From: Saccoglossus kowalevskii
Lineage: Eukaryota; Hemichordata; Enteropneusta; Harrimaniidae
DNA length: 32,181 bases
Direction: 5' to 3'
Assembly: GCF_000003605.2 (NCBI RefSeq)
Contig: NW_003120919.1
Span: forward strand, 47,863 to 80,043
This document shows, one piece after another, positions 12,701 to 24,700 of the stretch. The stretch's first letter is position 1, and each line of letters begins with the position of its first letter. Under the pieces are notes generated by a model. That model did not search any database. It was not told where the DNA came from and saw only the letters and a program-made list of their open reading frames with translations. A program made the position numbers and the translations under genes.

Positions 12701-15700
12701 GACATTCACAAAATCAGAGTTTTTATGACCAAATGAAAATCGGTTGATCTGGAATCCAGCGAAAGTACCGACTTTAATTTCTTGCAATGGTGTTTGATAG
12801 AATGATACACCATCGAGAGTGTGACCAGAAACAGCATCAAAGTCTTCTTGGTTCACGATTGTTATATTAGTGGAATCTAGCTGGATATTAGTGAGATTAG
12901 CACATGTTTCTCTAATCGCGAAGGACGATAACTTGTTGTTATTGCTGAGTACTAAGGTTTGAAGTGTTGGCAGGTACCTGCAAATATTATCTGGAATCTC
13001 AGATAATTTGTTGTTGCTAAGATCTAAATACTGTAGAGTACTGAGATGTTGAAATACCGCTGTGTCTATCACTGTTAGTGCATTCTGATGCAGGTCTAGA
13101 TACTTGAGGTGGTGTAGATCTGAGAAAGCATCTACTGCAATAGATTCCAGTATGTAGGTTGAACTTAAATCAAGAAATTCTAGTCTTTCAAGGCCTTGAA
13201 ATGTTTTTGATGGTATATGTTGTATAATGATATTTGACAATGTTAGGCTCTGTAACATTTTAAGCTCTGAAAATGCCCCTTCTTCAATATGTCTGATTTC
13301 CGTGAAATACATAGACAGTGTCTTCAGATTGGGAATTGTCTTGAAGGAAGTTCTTTTGATGTCATCTATCGGGTTTCCAGCAAGGGTTAAATAATGCAGC
13401 TTTGGCAGTTTGGGAAATTTGAAGCCATCTGTTGTGATGCTGTTGTCTTCTAGGTTTAACACTGTGGTGATTGAAGGCATGTTCTCTGGTATTGATGTCA
13501 GCCCTTTGTCAGAACAGTCTAGAAGTGTGTAATCTTGTATATCAGAATGACAACTGTTTGATGTACACGTTGCAATATAACATGTGATGGTAAGATGTAC
13601 ACAGACTAGGACAATATTAGCCATTTTCATTGGTGATAGTAATGTGCATTTGCAGTTGAATACTTATGGAAGATAAGTGTCGTCTTATTGTGATCACTAA
13701 CCAGAGTCTGTAAAGAGTATAGAAGAACATTGTCATGTAGTTTCTGTGCTTGAGTTCTTGTCAACATCAACACGTTTTAAGACACTATTTCCAGTCTATA
13801 TTCGTTAGAACTCTGACTGTATGTACATGTTTCCATGATCTGACTGAGGTCAGAAATATCAAAACAATTGCGCTAGCCATTTTCAAGAAGAAGTCAAAAA
13901 TAGACATTTTTTTACCAAAAATGACATATTTTATTAAAGTATTTGCCAAAAATAGTTATCATCATGAAATGAACAAGTCTGACTGAGGTCCACTCAAGAT
14001 GTCTACATATAAAATATTGGGCAATTGGGCTAACCATTTTTATGGAAAAGTCGAAAATATAGGTACCGGTAGTATTTTTTTTAAAAATATTCATTAAAAC
14101 TAGAGAATTGAAAGTATTTTACAAAATGAACAAATCTGACTGAGGTCCACCTAAAGTTTCAACTAGTAAATATAAAATTTTCAAGAAGAATTCTATTCAA
14201 TGGAGATGTACTTTTAATAGAGCAAATACAGTATATCTCAAAAATTGCTGGATCAATTAAGTTCTCTGAACTTGACATTGACATTGAACTATAAAATGAG
14301 AAATTTATGTTCAAAATTGATCTCATCTGATTTTTTGCGGCAGATGTTTGATCCACGTCTTTCACGTTATATGCAAAATCTCACAATGGAGGGAAAATCA
14401 ACTATTCATAGTAAAAAGTTATCAACACCTGATACCCCTTATCCTCATTTTCCCTCACTTTCAAATGTTGTGTCAGCAACCATTTTTATAGGCTGTATAA
14501 TAGTCTACCGGTATATTCAGACATGACTCCTGAAACATTATTTTCAGTTGTACAAACCTCTACTGGTGTGTGCAAATGATCACAGCTAATAGCATCCAAT
14601 GGGTTCTTTTGATTTTCACAATTAATTAGTAATTCAATGGATAATTTTATTTTTGGGCAAGCTAAACGTTGGTTGTTACCTTTCAGAATATTTGTCAAAC
14701 AAGTGAACTTTAATATATTCCCCTAAACAAAAAATGTTTGAAATCTGAAGATTGTGTGGAAAATACTCAGGTACATTGGAACATAATTATTTCAAATAGT
14801 TGACAAATCTGAGGTACTATTTTTACTACTAATCATTGGAGAAATCAAATTGTTTTCACTTTAAATTATTTTTTACTTATGCTAAAAAAAATCATTTTGT
14901 TTTAATTAGTTAAATGCAACTTATATTTGTGCAAATAATTTCTACCTAAATACAGTGAACTACAATTTTTCATTGAATTTATAAACGTTTGATTTTAATT
15001 GTGATTGAACTTTTTTCTTGCACTGTTGTCTATTCATGGTGTCCTAAGTGTGCTTGACGATATCACAGGAGTGACATGTGATTTTAACTCTTTAGTACAT
15101 TACATGTATCAATATTTTCAGGTATTCACGCATGAAGTAATCTTTGTCAGAGTACTAATGCACTCAAATGAATGCAACAAACTTCTACTCCGGATTCTAA
15201 AAGTGGACAGATGTCTTGTGATATCACTTGTATTTATTTATTTTTTTCGATCAGAAAGTTCACAGCGATAGATAGAAAATAGGAGTTTCAACTGTTACTT
15301 CATACACACATGGTGTGTCCCGTAAGTGTCATTCAACCTTCACGAGTTGACATAGACTGTGGTGTATGCTGTAAAAAATGCAATTTAAATATCATTCATG
15401 CTTGTCCTGAGCACAAGCAATTGAATTTGTATTTAAAACTCTACTTATTCTAGACTACTCTAGACTACTTACCTTGCTGATCGCAGATGGCAAGTATAGT
15501 TGCACTGTATCTGCATCTACCGATACATGTAAGAATATTAAGGGGTTTTTGGTCAGACTACTTTGGGGAGGGAGGAAGGGATGGAGAAAGAGGAGAGAGT
15601 TGGTTTTCATGATTTCCATCGCCAAATGATGCTGAGATATCTTTCTCTTGATAGTCAGTGTATTGTTTTTTTCATGGAATTCTCAATTTTTTGATCAACA

Positions 15701-18700
15701 ACTTTAAATGTTCACTTTCCATTTTCTAGTCCCCCAATACTATACAATTATGTGCTGTGAATGGTATGTTCCTACAGTCACATGATTTTAAGTAGTTATG
15801 TCATTTCCTGTTCTAATTGAGGGAATTTCCCCCCACTCACACGTGTCGAGGGGTCGTTGGAGTCAACTCTGGTTTAACCCTCTTGTGGAAATATAATGGT
15901 CTTAGTGCCATGTGATGTGCTGCTTCTAGTCTCAGTTTCGCTTCATGGATAATGCAACCCATGACGTCACTCATTTTAACCAATCTGATAGGGACAAGCG
16001 ATATGAACACAGGAGTTTGGGGACTGTTATTGTTATAAAATTATGATATATATGTTTGTTTCATTTATACTTTTAAATTAATTAATAATCCACAGCAATT
16101 AATATAGAATATTAACTGATATTTCATGGTGATTTTTATTTAAATAGAAGTTAGGGGACATTGTTCATGTAATATGACCTGCATCATGATCACCTGCTGT
16201 ACAGTAGCCAGCTGGCTGCATCATGTCTTGACCACAAACTTTCATATCAGCACATGGCTTTGCTCTGTGATTTTTTACAGTGGCAACTCTATTACATGTG
16301 TAGCTATAGTAACAATCTTCAAATAGCTTGGTAGGATATTTAGATTTTTAAAGAAATATGTTTGGTTTCACATCTACTTGTCACAATTTCTGAGAAAACA
16401 ACTCTTTACATATCAGCATTATGTAACTTGATCAGGGGTATCACCTGACCTATTATTCAATAAATTTCACAGTTAGCAAATGTAAAAAACAGTCTAGCTA
16501 TTCTGTCTGTGTTCCTACATTATATTCAAAGATGTCTTCCTCACTGTAACATATCTCTCATTTCTATCAGTCCTGATTTTTACTCCCTGCTTATTAACAT
16601 TTAGTCTCTAGTACCGGTTGTTACCGCCTCGAAGCAAACATCGAATGTTGCTGATCACTGGAGCACGCTGTACTGTGAAATACTTTATTTTAGCTGGAAT
16701 TAATTTTCGCTGAGAATGCTTTTTGGTGTTTTGTATTCATTTTTATTTTCACAGATTTTTGATGAGTTGAATGTAAAATATAGGAAAAAAGATATATTCG
16801 CTGAATTTCATTTTTGCTGACTTATCCCTTCAGTGAAAATAGTGAAAATAAATTCCAAGTGGAAATTAAATATTTTACAATACTTATGATTGTTTTCAAT
16901 GATCAATTCATACCGTATCTATCAGAATCCAACGCAGATACCTTTATAAACACTGTAATTTTTTAATTTGTTTCAATGTAAAAAGTTACTTTGTATGTTC
17001 AAAACATTTTGGGCCCAAATCAAATTTTCCACTACTGAGCATGCTACTGCACATGCACAATCAAGGATTTATAAGATTAGAGTAATGGTATCCAAGATTC
17101 ATGACCATGTATTCATGATATGTGATGAAGAAGTGAACTCCTTGCAATTTGCGCACCTTTGAAAGCAATTCCATTCAATGCGCATCAACACAGTGTCACA
17201 AAATGCAGATTTTTGTCGCTTCTAAGAATGCACATATTACGCGATTTGCAAATAAGCATTGACGCTACCAAAAATGGACTAGGATGAACACTAATCGGTT
17301 CTGTCACAGACTCACTAATTTTAAGTTTAGGATTTCTAAAAATTTAGGTTTCTCTTGTGACTATATCACATTTCTTGCGACTTCAATTCTTGCGTGAACT
17401 TCATCGCACATCATTTGCATACTTGGGTGTAATGGAAAACTATTGTCACTCATGAAACTCACTGAAATATGTCTATTCTTTTTGAACAGTTTTCACAATA
17501 TTAGGATTCATATTAATAATATTATATGACTTTTTCATGTCATGTGACCAAGCAAAATATTGAAATATGAAGAAATAATGCACACAATTGTAAATGTGCG
17601 TTGAAAATATATGAACCATGCAAGAACACACATATAATTATTGTGAATTTTTTGACTGTTCAGTAATGAACAATTATCCTGGCATTTGAAGGTTTTTCTT
17701 TGACGATAAAAAAGTGTGCAAGTTTATCACACCTCTTTTCTTTTATTGAAATTGATAGTTTATTTAGAACAGTGCTAATAGTCAGTTGCTTAAGATTATC
17801 ACGTCTTTAACTTTTTTGATCTGTTTGTTTGGCATATTGAACCATGGCAAACCTTCTTCACTGTCCAATTACTGGGACAATCAAAAACTGGCATAGTGAG
17901 TGCGATATTGACATTGCTATTTTGTTCTATTACAGACCATTCTTAGTGGGCGTGCCTGGCCGAATATCTCCATGACGATTGACTTGGTTAATGTCAGTGT
18001 AGAGTTGCTGAAAAACCATGAACAGAAGAATGTAAATGAAGCATCATTAGCCAGGATTGATTTTATAAAATCTAAGTTCTCTTATGAAAGTTTCTCAGAT
18101 CAGTCCAAGACGGTGGATCTCGTTTCGCATGCTATCGTAGCACATGATACAAGGTATCAAGGTGAGTGGTATACTTATAGAATGAAAACTCACTGCAATA
18201 GAATGAGGACGAAATTTCGGATAAAATATTACCTCAGATTTGTCAACTATTTGAAATAATTATGTTCCAATGTACATGAGTATTTACCACACAATCTTCA
18301 GATTTCAAACATTTTGTTTACGGGAATATATTAAAGTTTACTTGTTTGCCGAATATTCTGAAATGTAACAACCAACGTTTGGCTTGCTCAAAAAAAAAAA
18401 TTAAATTACTAATTAATTGTAAAAATCAAAAGAACCCATTGCATGCTATTAGCTGTGATCATTTGCACACACCTGTACAATGTTTCAGTGGTCGTGTTTG
18501 AATATGCCGGTAGTCGTCTTATAGAAAATATCTTGATTCATGCTTAACTACATATAGTTTTGTCGCTGACGGCTGATGCCCAAAATTATTTGGCTCCTAT
18601 GTTCTTGTTCTTTTTAGCAAGCACTAGCATTTTTAAAAAAAAGAACGCGTAGTACTTCAAAACTGTTTATTTTTACTGGTATTTAATTTCACTATTTTAT

Positions 18701-21700
18701 ATAATTTGAGTACAGGGATATATTCACTGGGTTCTAAGTTCACAAATTTGCCAGTGAGACTATTTTGTTGCATGTTTACATGGATTTGGTAGAAAGATTT
18801 ACTTACCAGTCCTGTGAATAGTTATTGTAGTTACAATATTACATATTGCCGTTGAAACGTACCACACCTTAATAATCAAATTATATGCAAATTGGACTCA
18901 CTGGATTGAATATTGTTTCATTCGCAGATAAACCTGAAGATTCCAGACCAAATGTCTTCCTGGAAATTCTGAGTCCAACTAAACATAAAAGCAGTGCCAA
19001 TTCTTTGCAAGCTGAGCTTCACTACCGTTCCACCCAGGATGTCACCAGATTTACCATGCTTCTTAACAACATGCGAGTCATGGGTATATTTGATTGGTTG
19101 ATTGCAGTCAAAGAATTCCTCGCTAATAAAGATGATGAAGGTACGACTTAAAAGTTGTTTTTTTTAGCTCCGCTGTTGACTTTGTCAAGTGGAGCTTATC
19201 ATATGAGTGATTGTCTGGCTTCTGTCATCCATGTCAACTTTTTACATTTTCTTCTTGAAAACTACAATTCTTATTGCTTTGATACTTGGTGTATATGTAC
19301 CTTGGACAGACCTCTCTTAGATTTGTTCATATTTCATGATGATATCTTTAATTCTCTAATTTAAAAAAAATATTTTTGTCATTTTTGATGAAAAGTGATA
19401 TTTTCGACTTCTTGTTAAAAACCACAAGTTGAATAATTTTAATATTATACAAATAGGTACTACAGGTGGACCTCTCACAGATTTGTTCATTTTGTGATGA
19501 TATCTTTAATTGCAATGTGCATTGCTGACAGCGAAGCTATCTCAGCCAAGAGGATGCTTGTTTGTGTGTGTTTTTCTGTGTCAGGTGACATTTCCAACGG
19601 TATTGAATTCACTGCTGACATTTTTGTTTTGTTTTACATTGGTAATTTCAATGCAATCCAGCCACCCCAAACTAGTTACCACATATTTGAAACTATGGCT
19701 GATTTTACACCTTCAGAAATCAAACCCACAATCTCTCTGGTGGGAGATCATGCTTTTAATTCATGGTCAAAATGTTTGACCAATCACAGTGTGACATTTG
19801 GCTGTCAGCACATGTTGCATGTAGATCGGTTGATTTTATCATTATTGTCTTGATGGGGCATCTTTTACAGAAATGAAAAATGAAACAGACACATCTTCAT
19901 CAGTGAGGTTCTCCAATGATATGTCATCACCTAGAGACAAGTATAGCGCCAAAGAGTCGCCGAGAAAATCCAGTATGTCTCGGTCATCTACTCCTGTCAG
20001 TGTGGGATCTGGAATCTATACAAAGAGAGCTCCAATACCAGAACAGGTAAGGAACAACAATACACTGGAAATTTGCTCTGAGGATGCATTTTAAACTACA
20101 GCAGTCTATAGTATTTCTCAAAAAATATCATTTATAGTATCAATGTAATTATCTTTGGTACATAAAAGTATATAATTTATATACTATATGTCTCAAGTTG
20201 GCAGGGAAACAAATTCCTAAACTTTATGCTGAAAGCGAAACTTTGCTGAACTTTCCAGAAATTATTTTTTTTTCATGCTCAATTTTCAGCAGAATTTATT
20301 TTGTTTGAGATTTTTTTCACCACAAAATGTTTAATGCACTTTTATTTTATATAGTATGCTGTATTATAGAAATATAATAGAAGTACTGGTATATGTTGTA
20401 TTGTTCAAACACTATGCATTGTTTGGGTTGTCTGGGATTTAGCTTGAATGTATATTTCCAACACGTCACTGTGGGGGTGTCTTCACTACAAGCCATTTTA
20501 AGCTGACTTTTTGGCTCTGCTGTCCACTTTCTAGAGCGGAGCTTATCATACCGGTATGAGTGATTGTCCGTCGTCTGTGTCAACTTGTTACTTATTCGAC
20601 GTCTTCTTGAAAACTACAATTGTTATTGTTTTGATACTTGGTGTATAAGTACCTTCGGCAGACCTCTCTTAGAATTTTTCGTTTCATGATGATATCTTCA
20701 AATCTCTAATTTTAATGAATATTTTTGTCATTTTTGGTAAAAAGTGATATTTTCAAATTCTTGTTGAAAACAGCAAATCTGCATTGCTTTGATGTTATAC
20801 TTGTAGGTACCTCAGGTAGACCTCTTTCAGNNNNNNNNNNNNNNNNNNNNNNNNNNNNNNNNNNNNNNNNNNNNNNNNNNTTTGTTCATTTTTCAATGAT
20901 ATCTTAAGTTGAAATGTGCATTGCTAACAGTGGAGCTATCTCAGCTGAGAGGCTGCTTGTTTTCAATGAGTATGGTTTGATGGTCAGCACACTCACCTGC
21001 AGTGATTCTGGAGTCACTACACCCTGTGCAAAAGTTTTATATTTCAAATTTGTTTGTAATTATTTACTAGATAATTGTCTACTGTTTGATTTACTAACAA
21101 TGGGATATTATTATAAATCTGTTTCACAGCCTGACAAGCCATTTGAACTAAAACTTAACATCACAGAGACAGAATTTGTCGTTGTGGAAAACATGGCATG
21201 CTGGGACACTAATGCAGTTATTCTTAAGGTATGTGAGTGAACTGCAGTCGTGAAACTAGTGTTCAGGTTGGGAGATGCACCAATTCTGTTAAAGGGACAT
21301 TCACTCACTTGTATTTCTCATTATTTGTAAAGAATCGATAATTAACCCAATTTTTCAGTAATCTAAAATTACCTCACCTTGTAAGTATACAGCTTCATTC
21401 CCTAACCCTTTGAGAGTCAAATTTTATTCCCTCTCAAAATTGGATAAATTTTCAATTTTCAATGAATTCAAATTTAATTTTGGACCAAACAGACAAAATG
21501 AAACATTGCTTTTTAGGTTGGTAAAAACAAATTTAATTTTCATCAAAATTTTCTGTGAAAAGAGCAGACGATAAATGAAACTAGGTGCCGGAAGTTGACT
21601 TTAAAGCTCAGAGGGTCAGGTGTTAAAACTAATCATGTGGCAGACCTTGTTTTGGCAACTACTAAGGGATTACATTTTAGCTCAATTCAATGTGAATTGT

Positions 21701-24700
21701 TTTCTTAAGATTGCCATATTTCAGTAAAATATGTATCATTTTTGATAAAAATTGATGTACTTATATCACAATGTTCAGATTTAAATTTTTAGTTGACAAA
21801 AAAACATTCTTGATTTCAAAGTGTTCTAATTTGAATACATATGAACTACACCGTTACCATGCAGAGTCAAAAAGTGTACTGCGCCAAATTTTTTTTTTTT
21901 TTGGTATTGATTGTAATTGTAGCCACAATACAGCAAGATGTAGATTGTATTGAGCTTTTACCTGACTTAAAAGTAGTTTAGCTTGCTTTTAAACCGGCAT
22001 ATATCTAAATCATGCAGAGTGCTGCCAAAATATGTCTCATATTAATAACATAGGTAAATATACAAAAAAAAAAAGTTGCATCTAATATACGTTTTGCAGT
22101 TTTTGCTATATGTACCAAAATATACAATATGCTCATGAATCTCATGAATCATGAGAATGCTCCTGTAATGATGGGCGTGTTACATTTATGATTTTATTTG
22201 TACCTTATTTCATTGTAGTCTACTGCTGTATTAAGCTACAAACCATCGGGCAATGACAAACCCATGTCGTGCAGTCTTCAGAGTCTGGAGGTGTTTTCGT
22301 GTAGTCTATCCAGCGAAGAAGACACTGCACTATCCATTATCGATCCTGTCACTGTCAGTGTGGAGTTGAACAGTTCACCAACGTATACTAGAACCAGCGG
22401 TCTATTGGACGCTACTGTAGACACTGACGTACAGCCAAGTTTAGAGGTATGATTTCATGATTGCCTGTGTGCTCTGGGAGTAATATGATGGTTTTTGACA
22501 GCTTCTCATTGGTGTCAAATTACGGTGCATACAGTTCGGCCCCTGCGCAACATGTTAGCATTGTTGAACTCGCATCACTCATTTATCGCATTCGTGTAGC
22601 ACTTTTATCGCTATCACATTCGGTCTATGCGTTTATTGCATTTGTGTCAGTCATTGATCAAGTTAACTGAATGCTTTCCATTTTATCTGAATTGCATATT
22701 TGCAAAAAAACACCATTAGTTGCGATCTAAACTTACTTTTGGAAAACACAACTATCGCTGCCTGACTCAAATGATTGTCCATGCCTGAGTGGTAAGTGAT
22801 CTACTTAAAAATTAAATTACCAGGGATGAGCCAGTCTATTTGATCCCCAGTATGGTACCCACTGGAAATATACTTGTGCAATGCAGGAACGCATTACTCA
22901 TATGATATAAAAGAGATAAACGCATGACTGTATGTGACAGGTTGGTGAAGACATAACTGCTCTACCACACCATACTGGATAATATGCTTAATAAATTATT
23001 CAAACTCTTAATATACAAAACACACTTTATTAAAACTGTACTGACCTCAAACCTCTAACTATAGCAGTAAACACCGACCTTGATTCTCGAATAGAATAAA
23101 TCCTGAATAGAATAAATCCTGTATAGAATAAATCCTGTATAGAATAAATCCTGTATAGAATAAATCCTGTATAGAATAAATCCTGTATAGAATAAATCCT
23201 GAATAGAATAAATCCTGTATAGAATAAATCCTGAATAGAATAAATCCTGTATAGAATAAATCTTGAATAGAATAAATCCTGTATAGAATAAATCCCAAAA
23301 TAGAATAAATCCTGTATAGAATAAATCCTGAATAGAATAAATCCTGTATAGAATAAATCCTGTATAGAATAAATCCTGTATAGAATAAATCCTGTATAGA
23401 ATAAATCCTGTATAGAATAAATCCTGTATAGAATAAATCCTGAATAGAATAAATCCTGTATAGAATAAATCCTGTATAGAATAAATCCTGAATAGAATAA
23501 ATCCTGTATAGAATAAATCCTGAATAGAATAAATCTTGTATAGAATAAATCCTGAATAGAATAAATCCTGAATAGAATAAATCCTGTATAGAATAAGTCC
23601 TGAATAGAATAAATCCTGAATAGAATAAATCCTGTATAGAATAAATCCTGTATAGAATAAATCCTGTATAGAATAAATCCTGAATAGAATAAATCTTGTA
23701 TAGAATAAATCCTGTATAGAATAAATCCTGTATAGAATAAATTCTGAATAGAATAAATCCTGTATAAAATAAATCCCAAATAGAATAAATCCCAAATAGA
23801 ATAAATCCCAAATAGAATAAATCCCAAATAGAATAAATCTTGTATAGAATAAATCCTGAATAGAATAAATCCTGTATAGAATAAATCCTGTATAGAATAA
23901 ATCCTGTATAGAATAAATTCTGAATAGAATAAATCCTGTATAAAATAAATCCCAAATAGAATAAATCCCAAATAGAATAAATCCTGTATAGAATAAATCC
24001 TGTATAGAATAAATCCCAAATAAAATAAATCCCGTATAAAATAAATCCCAAATAGAATAAATCCTGTATAGAATAAATCCCAAATAGAATAAATCCCAAA
24101 TAGAATAAATCCCAAATAGAATAAATCTTGTATAGAATAAATCCTGAATAGAATAAATCCTGAATAGAATAAATCCTGTATAGAATAAATCCTGTATAGA
24201 ATAAATCCTGTATAGAATAAATCCTGAATAGAATAAATCCTGTATAGAATAAATTCTGAATAGAATAAATCCTGTATAGAATAAATCATGTATAGAATAA
24301 ATCATGTATAGAATAAATCATGTATAGAATAACCATTTCTTGCATGATCCTGCATTCCTACATGAGATCATGAGTGATGATGGTATTCACCTGATGAGAT
24401 AAACACATTTGTTTTCTGATATTAGACTGAAAACTACTTTTGAGTCACTTTCACAAATTGTTAGGACATTTAATCTTCAATACATCTTAGTATCATAACA
24501 ATGGATTTGCTACAGTGCAGCATCACTGTCACTTCCACTTCTGTCAGCTTCAAAAATCTATTATCATATTCCTGTGCAAGTATTTTATTTGATCTGCTTC
24601 AACAATTAAGCTCCAAACAGTGGCATAAAAACAGATATCATCAAGAATACATCACACTGGAGTATCTCTGTGCAGTCGACTGAACTATGTTATACTGTAT

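Noticed and set aside
19494-19853. 119-codon plus-strand frame before exon 13
   Set aside because: Half of it lies in dispersed repeat family C and it is not in phase with exon 13; no homology.
23030-24305. Three minus-strand reading frames of 346-419 codons
   Set aside because: They arise because the 16-bp repeat has no stop in any minus frame; no start context, domain or non-repeat sequence supports a gene.
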